A stretch of DNA of 64,000 nt from Rhizobium sp. BK376 (GCF_004341625.1 NZ_SLZG01000001.1:186001-250000), one strand, 5' to 3'; shown: positions 29,070-38,305, counted from the stretch's first letter. The notes: generated from the sequence alone by a model not told the origin. A program made the numbers and translations.

Positions 29070-29780
29070 CTAGAAGCTGAGAACTTCGCCGACCTTGGAC
29101 GCCTTCACTTCGGTCTTCGAGCCTTCCATGCCTGAGATGAATTTCTCGGCCGTGGCGTCGATGATCGGGAACGTGCCGTAGTGGCAGGGGATCGCCGTCT
29201 TGAAGTTGAAATAGCGCTGGCAGGCGAGTGCCGCGACAGCACCGCCCATGGTGAAGCGGTCGCCGATCGGCACGATGCCGATATCCGGCTGGTGCAGTTC
29301 GTTGATCAGCGCCATGTCCGAGAAAATGTCGGTGTCGCCCATGTGGTAGACCGACTGCTCGTCTTCAAAATGCAGGACGAGGCCGTTCGGGTTGCCGAGA
29401 TAGTGCGAAATACCATCCTCGGTCACCTGGCCGGAGGAATGCAGCGCGTTGGTGAAGGTGGCGGTGAAGCTGCCGAGCGACACGGTGCCGCCGGTGTTGC
29501 CCATCTCGATTTTTTCCACACCCTTCGTGGCAAGCCAGGAGCCAAGGTCGGCATTGGCAAGCACGGTCGCGCCGGTATCCTTGGCGATCTGGGCGGTATC
29601 GCCGACATGGTCGCCATGGCCGTGGGTCAGGAGGATGTGGGTGACGCCCTTGCTGACGTCAGCGATCGACAGACCTGCATCGGCGAAAGGCTGATTGTAG
29701 GTCAGGAAGGGATCGATCAGGATGATTGCCTTTGCCGTCTCGATGCGGAAAGCGGCGTGGCCGAGCCAGGTGATCTTCAT
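29070..29780 (-). CDS. Metal-dependent hydrolase, UPF0173 (metallo-beta-lactamase fold)
   Basis: A 236-residue single-domain MBL-fold hydrolase of the UPF0173 group. The metal-binding motif HGHGDH is at 53-58 after strands [12 protein letters not shown] and LIDPFLTYN. Further ligands are in [20 protein letters not shown] and the C-terminal PCHYGTFP. Family members include YtkL-type proteins; the substrate of this one is not known. The length and motif order fit UPF0173 closely. It is convergent with the protease gene and preceded by a purine-rich GGAGT before its ATG. Confidence 0.9.
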   Translation of the reverse strand: MKITWLGHAAFRIETAKAIILIDPFLTYNQPFADAGLSIADVSKGVTHILLTHGHGDHVGDTAQIAKDTGATVLANADLGSWLATKGVEKIEMGNTGGTVSLGSFTATFTNALHSSGQVTEDGISHYLGNPNGLVLHFEDEQSVYHMGDTDIFSDMALINELHQPDIGIVPIGDRFTMGGAVAALACQRYFNFKTAIPCHYGTFPIIDATAEKFISGMEGSKTEVKASKVGEVLSF

Positions 29781-29940
29781 GGGTGACTCCTTGATAAATG
29801 GTCGGGGGAAATATGACGGCAGAATATAAGGCGGTGCGAATCGATGACAACGCTAGACGGACACCTCTACGCAAGGCCAGCCGCAAGACGACAGACCGGA
29901 GGTAGAGGCGAGACGGCAGCGGTTGCAAGTCACAATCCCG

Positions 29941-29977
29941 TGCGATAAGCGACCACGGGCCCATGCGATAAGCGACC
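29941..29977. repeat. Direct repeat upstream of the PhnA-like gene
   Basis: The 14-base word TGCGATAAGCGACC occurs twice, at 29941-29954 and 29964-29977, 23 bases from start to start, close to two helical turns. It lies about 70 bases before the start of the PhnA-like gene and could be a pair of operator half-sites; nothing else in the gap explains it. Confidence 0.6.
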
Positions 29978-30045
29978 GCAAGCCATCGAACCCGCCTGCG
30001 AGAAATATCCGCAACGGCCACCACTTTTATGACGCAAGGAAAAGC

Positions 30046-30351
30046 ATGTCCGCCGATAATGACGATTATATCTACGACGAGGCAAGCGGCGAATGGCTGC
30101 CAGCCTCGGAAGCAGCCGCCAAAGCCGGCGAGAAGGCCGCGGTTCGAGACGCATCCGGCAATATTCTGAGCGACGGCGATGCCGTGACGCTGATCAAGGA
30201 TCTTAAGGTCAAGGGCGCCGGCCAGACGCTGAAACAGGGCACCGTCATCCGTTCGATCCGCCTCACCGATAATCCCGAGGAAATCGACTGCCGCCATGAT
30301 ACGATCAAGGGCCTGGTGCTTCGGACGGAATTCGTCCGCAAGAAGAGCTGA
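30046..30351 (+). CDS. PhnA domain protein (YjdM-like)
   Basis: A 101-residue protein ending in a PhnA domain: VRDASGNILSDGDAVTLIKDLKVKG and GTVIRSIRLTDNPEEIDCRHD, then a basic end. The E. coli relative YjdM (once called PhnA) also has an N-terminal zinc ribbon; here that part is replaced by an acidic DDYIYDEASGEWLPASE segment without cysteines. Despite its old name the family is not shown to cleave phosphonoacetate. The start chosen is the ATG at 30046, after AAGGAAAAGC. ruvX follows after 28 bases, so the two are probably one transcript. Confidence 0.82.
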   Translation: MSADNDDYIYDEASGEWLPASEAAAKAGEKAAVRDASGNILSDGDAVTLIKDLKVKGAGQTLKQGTVIRSIRLTDNPEEIDCRHDTIKGLVLRTEFVRKKS

Positions 30352-30379
30352 CCTTGGCGACATCAGAGATTGAGAAGAC

Positions 30380-30874
30380 ATGACAACGCTGACGATCGAA
30401 GAGCTGGCCGAGACCTTGCTGCCGAACAAGGCCATCGCAGGCCTCGACCTGGGCACCAAGACGATCGGCATCGCCATGTCGGATCTCGGCCGGCGCTTTG
30501 CCACCCCTCGCCCGGTCATCAAGCGGATCAAGTTCACGCAGGATGCTGAGGTCCTGCTTGCATTCGCCGAGAAAGAGAAGGTCGCGGCCTTTGTCATCGG
30601 GCTGCCCATGAACATGGACGGATCGGCGGGGCCGCGCGTTCAGGCGACCCGCGCCTTCGTGCGCAGCATGAGCGACAAGACCGCCCTGCCCTTCGTCTTC
30701 TGGGACGAGCGGCTGTCGACCGTTGCGGCCGAGCGGGCTCTTCTGGAAATGGACGTCTCGCGTGCAAAACGGGCCGAACGGATCGACTCGGCCGCCGCAA
30801 GCTTCATTCTTCAGGGTGCGCTTGACAGGCTTTCCTTGCTGCGCAGGACCGGCGAAGCAGACCTTGCGGACTGA
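30380..30874 (+). CDS. ruvX: Putative pre-16S rRNA nuclease / Holliday junction resolvase (YqgF)
   Basis: A 164-residue YqgF-family nuclease with RNase H-like fold. The first catalytic acid is in [12 protein letters not shown] (residues 21-32), the second in [14 protein letters not shown] and [12 protein letters not shown], and the third in [11 protein letters not shown]. In E. coli YqgF matures the 5' end of 16S rRNA; the older resolvase name comes from similarity to RuvC. The 3' end overlaps the convergent small membrane-protein gene by 64 bases. It probably shares a message with the PhnA-like gene. Confidence 0.92.
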   Translation: MTTLTIEELAETLLPNKAIAGLDLGTKTIGIAMSDLGRRFATPRPVIKRIKFTQDAEVLLAFAEKEKVAAFVIGLPMNMDGSAGPRVQATRAFVRSMSDKTALPFVFWDERLSTVAAERALLEMDVSRAKRAERIDSAAASFILQGALDRLSLLRRTGEADLAD

Positions 30875-31143
30875 CGCGCCGTCCACCACGCGCGAATTGC
30901 CTTGCGCTTGCGGAAACCGATCAGCGAGAACACGACCAGACTATCGAAGGCAATAGCGCGGGCGACGAGCGGCGGTAAAGATTCCGGCGGAATGCCGAGA
31001 ATATGGCCGTAGATTTGAAAAACCAGATCGTGGACCTGGCGACTGAACATGAATATGCCTAAGCTCATGTCGTAGTAAGAGAGCCAGTACCATGCCCCGA
31101 GAAACAGGACGGGGCCGGCCCAGAATACCAGAAACCACTTCAT
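30811..31143 (-). CDS. Small membrane protein, DUF6105-like
   Basis: A 110-residue inner-membrane protein. Hydrophobic helices are at about residues 2-22 ([18 protein letters not shown]) and 62-78 ([15 protein letters not shown]). Between them is an aromatic loop [18 protein letters not shown], and the tail is Arg/Lys-rich and therefore cytoplasmic. I recall this as a rhizobial family (DUF6105), but I cannot confirm the number. Its ATG overlaps the stop of a 57-codon gene (ATGA), so the two are translationally coupled. Its 3' end runs antisense into ruvX for 64 bases. Confidence 0.75.
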   Translation of the reverse strand: MKWFLVFWAGPVLFLGAWYWLSYYDMSLGIFMFSRQVHDLVFQIYGHILGIPPESLPPLVARAIAFDSLVVFSLIGFRKRKAIRAWWTARQSARSASPVLRSKESLSSAP

Positions 31144-31313
31144 GCGGTCTTCCCTCGATGCTGAGGCATTGGCGTACCTGATGAAAGAACCACCCAGTTC
31201 GACAATGCCATCACACTCAGAACCACCGCCGGCACCGTTATGTCGAGCGCCAGCGCAGCGAAAAACATCATCGCCACTACAAGAAACGCGATTTTGGTGG
31301 GTTTGGTTCCCAT
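31140..31313 (-). CDS. Very small membrane protein (57 aa)
   Basis: A 57-codon reading frame on the minus strand, MGTKPTKIAFLVVAMMFFAA and on, ends in TGA that overlaps the ATG of the next gene (ATGA, positions 31140-31143). The sequence is two hydrophobic stretches (about residues 8-24 and 28-46) separated by one Asp, with a short basic tail, as for a small two-helix membrane protein. The stop-start overlap and same-strand order argue for a real gene and for translational coupling with the DUF6105-like protein. No ribosome site is obvious before its ATG. Function unknown. Confidence 0.65.
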   Translation of the reverse strand: MGTKPTKIAFLVVAMMFFAALALDITVPAVVLSVMALSNWVVLSSGTPMPQHRGKTA

Positions 31314-31375
31314 GGATTACACGTTGGTTAACATTCGATAACCATACAGTGGTCCGTTAACCTGGGCGGCGCAAT

Positions 31376-31391
31376 GTAAACCATTTGTTAA
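31376..31391 (-). promoter_or_regulatory. CtrA-like box upstream of the small membrane-protein pair
   Basis: On the minus strand this reads TTAACAAATGGTTTAC, eight of nine positions of the alphaproteobacterial CtrA site TTAA-N7-TTAAC. Three GTTAAC words lie around it (31327-31332, 31356-31361, 31393-31398). It is 63 bases before the start of the 57-residue gene. CtrA is known to bind such sites; binding here is inferred. Confidence 0.45.
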
Positions 31392-31425
31392 GGTTAACGC
31401 ACGGGGCTGCCTGTGGATTGTTGCC

Positions 31426-32109
31426 TCAGCCGTAGACGCCGCGGACGATCCGCTTCAATGCGGCCGCAGCCTTCTCCCAGTCCTTGGCGGTCTTGAGCGC
31501 CAATCCAGCGCACTGGCCGCTGATCGCCGCCGATAGGACAAGATGCTGGACGGCCGCAAACAACATGGCGTTGACCGATGTGGCGTCAACCCCTTTCGGC
31601 GGAACCAGCGAGCCCCGCATGCGCTCGATCCATGCAGCCAGCGCCTTCGACCGAGCTTCGGAAAGCCGCCTCACCTGCTCTGTATTTTCCGACACTTCCC
31701 AGGCCACGATGCGGCGCATCAGCGGATCGTCCCGCAGGGCTTCGAGGAAGAGGATCACGAGGCGTTCCATCAGGTCGCCATAGGTCAGGAGGAACATGCC
31801 GCCGGTATCTTCGGGAATGCGGTCCTTCACCCAGCTTCCAAGATCGGTGCCGATCGCCTCGACCAGACCGTCAAGACCGCCATAATAGCGGTAGATCAGC
31901 TGCTTGTCGCAGCCGGCGCGGCGGGCAATCGCATTGATGCCGAAACCCTGGAACCCCTCTTCCGCCAGCAGCCACTTGGCGGCATTGAGAATGGCGGCCT
32001 CGGTCGCGGCGCGGTTGCGCACAGGCTTTTGCGGGTCGCCAGCGGTTTCGGCAACGCTTTCAACGGTCGAGGAATCATTCAGCATCGGAATCACCCTGTT
32101 GTCACTCAT
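31426..32109 (-). CDS. TetR family transcriptional regulator
   Basis: A 227-residue one-component repressor. The N-terminal 30 residues are disordered; the TetR helix-turn-helix follows (AILNAAKWLLAEEGFQGFGINAIARRAGCDKQ split over about residues 37-68, then LIYRYYGGLDGL). The helical ligand domain fills the rest. The ligand and targets are unknown. It is transcribed away from vapBC and towards the small membrane-protein pair, which ends up downstream on the same strand, so local regulation of that pair is possible but not shown. Confidence 0.88.
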   Translation of the reverse strand: MSDNRVIPMLNDSSTVESVAETAGDPQKPVRNRAATEAAILNAAKWLLAEEGFQGFGINAIARRAGCDKQLIYRYYGGLDGLVEAIGTDLGSWVKDRIPEDTGGMFLLTYGDLMERLVILFLEALRDDPLMRRIVAWEVSENTEQVRRLSEARSKALAAWIERMRGSLVPPKGVDATSVNAMLFAAVQHLVLSAAISGQCAGLALKTAKDWEKAAAALKRIVRGVYG

Positions 32110-32189
32110 CGGTGAGTAACGAAGCGGCGATTCCCCGGCAATATGCCCGATTGCAAAGGCTGGGGATATGTTGCCGCTACGATCTAGAA

Positions 32190-32217
32190 TGTGTATACTT
32201 TTGGCAATTCATACACA
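32190..32217 (+). promoter_or_regulatory. Inverted repeat, probable VapBC operator
   Basis: TGTGTAT at 32190-32196 and ATACACA at 32211-32217 form a seven-base inverted repeat with a 14-base spacer, ending ten bases before the antitoxin ATG. VapB antitoxins are known to bind such palindromes to repress their own operon; that this is the site is inferred. Confidence 0.6.
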
Positions 32218-32227
32218 CGAGGATATC

Positions 32228-32440
32228 ATGAGAACGAATGTCGATATCGATGATGACCTGATGGAGCAGGCGATGCAGACCGGCGGCCTTCCGACCAAGA
32301 AGGCGACCATCGAGGCAGCGCTGGAGGAATTCGTGCGGCGCCGGCGCCAGAAGGCAGCCATTAGGGATCTCGCTGGTATCGGATGGGAAGGCAATCTCGA
32401 CGAGATGCGAGAGGAGCGTTTCGGCGACTGGAGTAAGTGA
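32228..32440 (+). CDS. vapB: VapB-type antitoxin
   Basis: A 70-residue antitoxin. The N-terminal half MRTNVDIDDDLMEQAMQTG is a ribbon-helix-helix-like DNA-binding segment found in the VapB (VapB_antitoxin / DUF2191) group; the basic helix ALEEFVRRRRQKAAI follows. The C-terminal tail (GIGWEGNLDEMREERFGDW) is the part expected to wrap and block the toxin. It overlaps the toxin gene by four bases (GTGA), so the two are translationally coupled. The start ATG at 32228 follows GAGGATATC. Confidence 0.9.
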   Translation: MRTNVDIDDDLMEQAMQTGGLPTKKATIEAALEEFVRRRRQKAAIRDLAGIGWEGNLDEMREERFGDWSK

Positions 32441-32847
32441 TTGTTGTCGATAGCTCAGTCTGGATTTCTCATTTTCGAAATATCATGACGCCGCAGGTAG
32501 AGTTTCTACGCTCGATCGAAGAAACCAGTAAAGTCGTCATCGGCGATGCCATCCTGCTGGAACTCCTGCAGGGTGTTTCAAGCGAGAGACAAGCGCGGCG
32601 TCTTGAGGCTGCGCTGAAAGAATTCCCGATATATACGATGCTGGGCACACGCATTGCCATTGCCGCCGCGGATAACTACCGCCTGCTGCGCCGAAAAGGC
32701 ATTACCATCCGCAAAACGATGGATATTATCATCGGCACATTTTGTATCGAGGAAGGTCACGCCCTCCTCCACCAGGACCGAGATTTCAATCCAATGCGAG
32801 ACCATCTCGGCCTGCAAGTCGTCCAGACTTCCGGCGTCGGCGAATAA
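32437..32847 (+). CDS. vapC: VapC-type PIN-domain ribonuclease toxin
   Basis: A 136-residue PIN-domain nuclease, the toxin of a type II toxin-antitoxin pair. Catalytic acids are D5 in VVDSSVWI, E42 in LLELLQGV, D96 in TMDIIIGTFC and D114 or D116 in LLHQDRDF, the complete set for magnesium-dependent RNA cleavage. It starts with GTG, overlapping the antitoxin stop. VapC toxins commonly cut tRNA(fMet) or the sarcin-ricin loop; the target here is unknown. All active-site residues are intact, so the module looks functional. Confidence 0.92.
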   Translation: MIVVDSSVWISHFRNIMTPQVEFLRSIEETSKVVIGDAILLELLQGVSSERQARRLEAALKEFPIYTMLGTRIAIAAADNYRLLRRKGITIRKTMDIIIGTFCIEEGHALLHQDRDFNPMRDHLGLQVVQTSGVGE

Positions 32848-32871
32848 GTGGCAGACGGTCGCCGAGCGCTT

Positions 32872-33489
32872 TCACATTGTGTAGCCTAGCCAAATCGTTC
32901 GCGGGTGCGGCGGGGCGATCGGAGGCAGCAAGCAGACGAAGCCGCGCGCCTTCCAGAAACGCAATCCCGCCTCGTTGCCGGCATTGACCGAGACATGGAC
33001 ACCTCTCATGCCGGCGGCGCGGGCATCGGATAGCCAATGGTCCAGCAAGGCCGTACCAAGACCCCGCCCCTGAATGCGCGGCAGAAGGTTCATGTGCAGG
33101 TGCGCGGGAAAGGCATCGACGACAAGCGTAGGCGCAAGCGTCGGATAATGGATCATGAAAGCGCGGCGCTGATCGGCGTCCCAGCCCTCAGGATCGCCTG
33201 ATGGCAACCGATAAAGCGCGCGCAGTCCCGGCCACCACTCGCGTTGCAGCCTCGCCTCGAAGGCGCGGGTATCGAGGGTTCCGACAATGTAACCCGCGAC
33301 GCCCCCGTCGTCCTCCGCGACCAAACAGGTTTCCGGGCTGAGCTTCGCATAGGGAACGGAATAGATATGGCCCATCATGCGGCCGTCGCGATAGAGATGC
33401 ACAGCATCGCCGCCGGCCGCGCCGGTCGCCAGAGAAATTGCGTAGAGCTGATCCGTATCGTCGGGGGCGACAGGCCTGATCTTTACCAT
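32872..33489 (-). CDS. GNAT family N-acetyltransferase
   Basis: A 205-residue acetyltransferase similar in layout to O-GlcNAcase-type GNATs. It begins [20 protein letters not shown], has the central [21 protein letters not shown], the acetyl-CoA loop [15 protein letters not shown] (about residues 136-150) and [16 protein letters not shown]. The ATG ending at 33489 is chosen; the reading frame continues open upstream but runs antisense. The gene follows the AidB-like dehydrogenase after 29 bases on the same strand, so they probably form one transcript. Substrate unknown. Confidence 0.85.
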   Translation of the reverse strand: MVKIRPVAPDDTDQLYAISLATGAAGGDAVHLYRDGRMMGHIYSVPYAKLSPETCLVAEDDGGVAGYIVGTLDTRAFEARLQREWWPGLRALYRLPSGDPEGWDADQRRAFMIHYPTLAPTLVVDAFPAHLHMNLLPRIQGRGLGTALLDHWLSDARAAGMRGVHVSVNAGNEAGLRFWKARGFVCLLPPIAPPHPRTIWLGYTM

Positions 33490-33518
33490 TGGGCCCTCCC
33501 AAGTACCAAGGCCTTGCG

Positions 33519-35177
33519 TCAGGTCGCCGGTGGATAGAGCAGATCGACGATATAGCTGGCGTCGAAACGGGAATCGAGCATGCCGTAGGTCGCGCGCCAG
33601 CCGCCGGCAAGGCGCGTCTCGATGAAGGCGTCGGCGATCTTTCCCGCACCGAGGCGGTAGAGTTCGGCAGCGCCTGCAGCAAGCGCCATCTGCTCGATCA
33701 GCAGGCGGGCGGCTCCCTCGTCGCGCTCGCAAAGGGCCATCGCAGCGCGCAGCACGTCGATTGTCTTCTTGCCGGCAGGCCCGAGGTCGCGCGCAAGACC
33801 GGCAAAGACTGTTTCGAAGAGGTCCCTGCCCCGGTTCAGCACGCGCAGCACATCGAGCGCCATGACATTGCCGGAGCCCTCCCAGATCGCGTTGACCGGG
33901 GCCTCGCGATAGTGCCGGGCGATCGGCCGTTCTTCGATGTAGCCGCTGCCGCCGATGCATTCCATGGCTTCATAGATCAGCGCCGGTGCGATCTTGCAGC
34001 ACCAGTATTTTGCAACTGGCGTCATCACCCGCGCATAGGCAGCATCGTCCGCGCTGTCGCGCGCCTTGTCGAAAGCTTCGGCCAGACGGAAGGCCAGCGC
34101 GGTTGCGGCGGCGACGTCCAATGCCATGTCGGCGAGCACGCGCGTCATGATCGGCTGGTGAACCAGCATCTTGCCGAAGACGCTACGGCCGCGCGTATGA
34201 TGGACGGCCTCGGCGAGCGAGGCGCGCATGATGCCGGCGGATGCCAGCGCGCAATCGAGGCGCGTCAGCGTCACCATGTCGAGAATGGTGCGAATGCCGC
34301 CGTCTGGCGAGCCGAGCAGGAAACCGAACGTATCGCTGAATTCGACTTCGGAGGAAGCGTTCGAGCGATTGCCGAGCTTGTCTTTCAGCCGCTGGAAATG
34401 CAGCCCGTTGGCCGACCCGTCTTCCAGGAGACGCGGAACGAGGAAGCAGCCCATGCCTTCCTTCGTCTGCGCCAGCATGACGAAAGCATCGCTCATCGGC
34501 GCGGACATGAACCATTTGTGGCCCGAAAGCCGATAGATGCCTTCGCTGACCTTGTCCGCGCTCGTCGTGTTGGCGCGAACGTCGGTGCCGCCCTGCTTTT
34601 CGGTCATGCCCATGCCGACTGTCACGGCGGATTTCTGCATGGCCGGCTTGTTCGACGAATCGTATTTCCGCGACAGGATCTTGGGCGCCCAGTCCTTCTG
34701 AACGGTGGGAGACGCCATCATCGCGGCAACGGACGCGCTGGTCATGGTCAGCGGGCAGAGATGGCCGCTTTCGAGCTGTGCCGTCAGATAAAAGCGTGCG
34801 GCGCGAACCTTGTGCGCGTGACCCTTGGCTTCCGGATCGGCCTGAGGATCCCAAATGGAGGAATGCAGGCCGACGGACATGGAGCGACGCATCAATGCGT
34901 GCCAGGCCGGATGGAATTCCACGACATCGAGGCGCTCGCCGCGCGGGCCATGGGTACGCAACTGCGGCACGCCCTGGTTTGCCATGCGCGCCAGTTCCTG
35001 CGCCTCGTGCGACGTCACGTATCGGCCCATCTGCTCAAGATCGTCGCGCGTCGTGCGCGGCAGGGTGGCGGTCAGATCCACGATCAGCGGATCGGAACGA
35101 TAGGCGTTGATGCCGGACCAGAGACTTGGTTGGTTCAGGTCGGCGAGTGTGTCTTCAGTCCGCGGCGCTTGGGTCAT
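33519..35177 (-). CDS. Acyl-CoA dehydrogenase, AidB-like
   Basis: A 552-residue FAD-linked acyl-CoA dehydrogenase of the AidB group. Motifs include the FAD-binding [17 protein letters not shown] (about residues 188-204), [18 protein letters not shown] with the family's C-terminal dehydrogenase domain, and [15 protein letters not shown] near 435. E. coli AidB (541 aa) is induced by alkylating agents and binds DNA through a C-terminal domain of about 100 residues; the matching C-terminal extension is present here. Whether this one protects DNA or has a metabolic role cannot be told. The start [11 protein letters not shown] is the family's usual beginning. Confidence 0.88.
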   Translation of the reverse strand: MTQAPRTEDTLADLNQPSLWSGINAYRSDPLIVDLTATLPRTTRDDLEQMGRYVTSHEAQELARMANQGVPQLRTHGPRGERLDVVEFHPAWHALMRRSMSVGLHSSIWDPQADPEAKGHAHKVRAARFYLTAQLESGHLCPLTMTSASVAAMMASPTVQKDWAPKILSRKYDSSNKPAMQKSAVTVGMGMTEKQGGTDVRANTTSADKVSEGIYRLSGHKWFMSAPMSDAFVMLAQTKEGMGCFLVPRLLEDGSANGLHFQRLKDKLGNRSNASSEVEFSDTFGFLLGSPDGGIRTILDMVTLTRLDCALASAGIMRASLAEAVHHTRGRSVFGKMLVHQPIMTRVLADMALDVAAATALAFRLAEAFDKARDSADDAAYARVMTPVAKYWCCKIAPALIYEAMECIGGSGYIEERPIARHYREAPVNAIWEGSGNVMALDVLRVLNRGRDLFETVFAGLARDLGPAGKKTIDVLRAAMALCERDEGAARLLIEQMALAAGAAELYRLGAGKIADAFIETRLAGGWRATYGMLDSRFDASYIVDLLYPPAT

Positions 35178-35357
35178 GAATCGCTTGTAGAGCAAGAATA
35201 TTGCAAAAGGAAACCAGAAGTTTTGTCTCCACACCATAGGCTGTCGCGGGATTTCCGCCAAATTGCATGGGGAACACATGGTGCTGCAAAAAGGCTGCGC
35301 TTGCCCCCGCGCCAACCACTCTTTATAGACCCCGTGACGACACCCGGAGGCAGGTTC

Positions 35358-36314
35358 ATGGTCTTCTTTCCCCACCGCCACCTCATCGGCATCAAGGGTC
35401 TTACCGAACAGGACATTACCGTCCTGCTCGACAAGGCCGACGAAGCCGTAAAGATCAGCCGCCAGCGCGAGAAAAAGACATCGACGCTTCGCGGGCTGAC
35501 GCAGATCAATCTCTTCTTCGAAGCCTCGACGCGCACGCAAGCCTCCTTCGAGCTTGCAGGCAAACGGCTTGGCGCGGACGTGATGAACATGTCTGTCGGC
35601 AATTCATCGGTGAAGAAGGGCGAGACGCTCATCGATACCGCAATGACGCTGAACGCGATGCGGCCCGACGTGCTGGTCATCCGCCATTCCAGCGCGGGTG
35701 CGGCGGCACTTCTTGCGCAGAAGGTCTCCTGCTCCGTCGTCAATGCCGGCGACGGGCAGCACGAGCATCCGACACAGGCGCTGCTCGACGCGCTGACGAT
35801 CCGCCGCGCCAAGGGCAAGCTGTCGCGGATCATCGTCGCCATCTGCGGCGACGTCCTGCATTCGCGCGTCGCTCGCTCGAACATCCTGCTTCTGAATGCC
35901 ATGGGCGCGCGGGTGCGCGTCGTGGCACCGGCAACGCTGCTGCCTGCCGGTATCGCAGACATGGGCGTCGAGGTCTTCCACTCGATGAAGGAAGGGCTGA
36001 AGGATGCCGATGTCGTCATGATGCTGCGCCTTCAGCGCGAGCGCATGTCGGGCGCCTTCGTGCCTTCCGTGCGCGAATACTTTCATTTCTACGGCCTTGA
36101 TGCGGAGACGCTGAAGGCTGCGAAGGAGGATGCCTTGGTCATGCACCCCGGGCCGATGAACCGCGGCGTCGAAATCGCCTCCGAAGTGGCCGATGGCCCG
36201 CAGAGCGTGATTGCCGAGCAGGTGGAAATGGGGGTTGCCGTGCGCATGGCCGTGATGGAGGCACTGCTCGTCTCGCAAAACCAGGGTCCTCGAACCGAGG
36301 GAGTGGGCGCATGA
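35358..36314 (+). CDS. pyrB: Aspartate carbamoyltransferase catalytic subunit
   Basis: PyrB joins carbamoyl phosphate and aspartate in pyrimidine synthesis. The 318-residue product has the carbamoyl-phosphate loop [18 protein letters not shown] (about residues 53-70), [17 protein letters not shown] near 130-146, the aspartate-binding LRLQRERM near 225-232, and [11 protein letters not shown] near 267-277. The start [12 protein letters not shown] follows a good GGAGG site. pyrC' begins inside its stop (ATGA overlap). This arrangement, with a non-catalytic PyrC partner, is that of class A ATCases of Pseudomonas type, where the two proteins form a dodecamer. Confidence 0.96.
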   Translation: MVFFPHRHLIGIKGLTEQDITVLLDKADEAVKISRQREKKTSTLRGLTQINLFFEASTRTQASFELAGKRLGADVMNMSVGNSSVKKGETLIDTAMTLNAMRPDVLVIRHSSAGAAALLAQKVSCSVVNAGDGQHEHPTQALLDALTIRRAKGKLSRIIVAICGDVLHSRVARSNILLLNAMGARVRVVAPATLLPAGIADMGVEVFHSMKEGLKDADVVMMLRLQRERMSGAFVPSVREYFHFYGLDAETLKAAKEDALVMHPGPMNRGVEIASEVADGPQSVIAEQVEMGVAVRMAVMEALLVSQNQGPRTEGVGA

Positions 36315-37600
36315 GCAACTCGATCGTCCTGAAGAATGCCCGCATCATCGATCCCTCGCGGAATCTCGACGAAGTCGGAACGATCGTCGTCAAGGACGGT
36401 GTCATCGTTGCTGCCGGCAAGGATGCCCAGAACCAGGGTGTTCCAGAGGGCGCAGCGGTGCGGGACTGCAACGGTCTCGTCGCGGTGCCCGGTCTGGTCG
36501 ATGCCCGCGTCCACATCGGGGAACCCGGCGGTGAATATCGCGAGACCATCGCTTCTGCGAGCAAGGCAGCGGCAGCGGGCGGCGTTACGTCCGTCATCAT
36601 GATGCCGGACACGGATCCTGTTATCGACGACATAGCCTTGGTCGAGTTCGTCAGGAAGACGGCCCGCGACCAGGCCGTTATCAATGTCTATCCGGCAGCG
36701 GCCATCACCAAGGGGCTTGCCGGCGAAGAGATGACCGAAATCGGGCTTCTGAGGGAAGCCGGAGCGGTCGTCTTTACGGACGGGCACCACACCATCCATG
36801 ACACGCAGGTGCTGCGCCGGGTGATGACCTATGCCCGCGAATTCGGCGCCGTCATCTCCTGCGCGACGCGTGACAAATATCTGGCATCGAACGGCGTGAT
36901 GCATGAAGGCCTGCTGGCCAGCTGGCTTGGTCTCTCAGGCATTCCCAAGGAATCCGAACTGATCCCGCTGGAGCGGGATCTGAGGATCGCGGCACTCACG
37001 CGCAGTCATTATCATGCGGCGATGATTTCCGTTCCGGAATCGGCCGATGCCATCCGGCTTGCCCGCCAGCGCGGAACGAAGGTGACCTGCGGCATCTCGA
37101 TCAACAATCTGGCGCTGAACGAGAATGACATCGGCGAATACCGCACCTTCTTCAAGCTCTATCCGCCGCTTCGCTCGGAGGACGACCGCGTTGCCATGGT
37201 CGATGCGCTAGCAGACGGCACGATCGACATTATCGTTTCGTCGCACGATCCGCAGGATGTCGACACCAAGCGCCTGCCCTTTGCCGAGGCAGAGGACGGT
37301 GCCGTCGGCCTCGAAACGATGCTCGCCGCCGCACTCAGGCTGCATCACAGCGGCCAGGTCGGCCTGATGCGCCTCATCGATGCCATGTCGACGAGACCGG
37401 CGCAGATCTTCGGTCTTCAGGCCGGCACGCTGAAGCCGGGCGCCAAGGCCGATATTGCGCTGATCGATCTCGACGAGCCTTGGCTTGTCGCCAAGGACAT
37501 GCTTCTTTCACGCTCGAAGAATACACCTTTCGAGGACGCGCGATTCACCGGCCGAGCCGTAGCGACCTATGTCGCCGGCAGCCTGGTGCATGAAATTTGA
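36311..37600 (+). CDS. Dihydroorotase-like protein PyrC', probably non-catalytic
   Basis: A 429-residue class I dihydroorotase homologue. It lacks residues the enzyme needs: the first His of the HxH metal motif is R66 (sequence DARVH), the two His of the usual TPHH are N265 and N266, and the catalytic Asp of TDHAPH is S311 (sequence SSHDPQ). Overall fold segments ([41 protein letters not shown]) remain. In Pseudomonas the equivalent PyrC' is inactive and holds ATCase together; the ATGA overlap with pyrB supports that role here. An active dihydroorotase should be encoded elsewhere. Database labels as plain pyrC would mislead. Confidence 0.9.
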   Translation: MSNSIVLKNARIIDPSRNLDEVGTIVVKDGVIVAAGKDAQNQGVPEGAAVRDCNGLVAVPGLVDARVHIGEPGGEYRETIASASKAAAAGGVTSVIMMPDTDPVIDDIALVEFVRKTARDQAVINVYPAAAITKGLAGEEMTEIGLLREAGAVVFTDGHHTIHDTQVLRRVMTYAREFGAVISCATRDKYLASNGVMHEGLLASWLGLSGIPKESELIPLERDLRIAALTRSHYHAAMISVPESADAIRLARQRGTKVTCGISINNLALNENDIGEYRTFFKLYPPLRSEDDRVAMVDALADGTIDIIVSSHDPQDVDTKRLPFAEAEDGAVGLETMLAAALRLHHSGQVGLMRLIDAMSTRPAQIFGLQAGTLKPGAKADIALIDLDEPWLVAKDMLLSRSKNTPFEDARFTGRAVATYVAGSLVHEI

Positions 37601-37687
37601 GGCTGTCGGCCTGATACCGTCGATACGATCCGGGGGGAACGGTCGAGACCTAGGCTTCGGGCGATGATTTTGGGGAAGACGAATTAG

Positions 37688-38305
37688 ATGGAAGATTTTT
37701 GGAACTGGCAGCTGACGCTACCGTCGGCACTTATTTCGCTCGCCATTGGCTATTTGCTCGGCTCCATTCCGTTCGGTCTCATCCTGACCCGCATGGCCGG
37801 CCTCGGCGACGTGCGCAACATCGGATCCGGCAATATCGGCGCGACCAACGTTCTACGGACAGGAAACAAGGGGCTTGCCGCAGCAACCCTGCTGCTCGAT
37901 GCCTTCAAGGCGACAGCGGCGGCTCTCATCGCCTGGAAACTCTTTGGTGAGGATGCAGGTATCCTCGCGGGCTTTGCGGCATTCATCGGCCACATCTTTC
38001 CTGTCTGGATCGGCTTCAAAGGCGGCAAGGGTGTCGCGACCTACATTGGCACCCTGCTCGGCGTCGCTCCGCTGATGGTCGTGGTCTTTGCCGTCATCTG
38101 GCTCGCGATCGCCTTCACCACCCGCTACTCTTCTCTTTCCGCATTGGTTGCAACACTTGTCATTCCGGTTGTGTTGTGGATACTGGGCGCCGACAAGATC
38201 GCTGCCGCCATGGCCATCATGACCGTGATCTCATTCTGGAAGCACAAGGCCAATATCGCGCGGCTCGCCGCCGGCACGGAAACGAAGATTGGAGCCAAGG
38301 GGTAA
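37688..38305 (+). CDS. plsY: Acyl-phosphate:glycerol-3-phosphate acyltransferase
   Basis: PlsY makes lysophosphatidate from acyl-phosphate and glycerol 3-phosphate, the first acylation of phospholipid synthesis. The 205-residue inner-membrane protein has about five hydrophobic helices. The family's loops are [11 protein letters not shown] near residues 25-35, [12 protein letters not shown] near 46-57 (glycerol-phosphate binding) and [12 protein letters not shown] near 111-122. Its TAA stop overlaps the ATG of dprA (TAATG), so the pair is translationally coupled, an adjacency frequent in Rhizobiales. pyrC' ends 87 bases upstream on the same strand. Confidence 0.95.
   Translation: MEDFWNWQLTLPSALISLAIGYLLGSIPFGLILTRMAGLGDVRNIGSGNIGATNVLRTGNKGLAAATLLLDAFKATAAALIAWKLFGEDAGILAGFAAFIGHIFPVWIGFKGGKGVATYIGTLLGVAPLMVVVFAVIWLAIAFTTRYSSLSALVATLVIPVVLWILGADKIAAAMAIMTVISFWKHKANIARLAAGTETKIGAKG

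Noticed and set aside
33489..36314. A 941-codon plus-strand frame ending in pyrB
   Set aside because: Only the part from 35358 is PyrB; the rest is antisense to the AidB-like gene.
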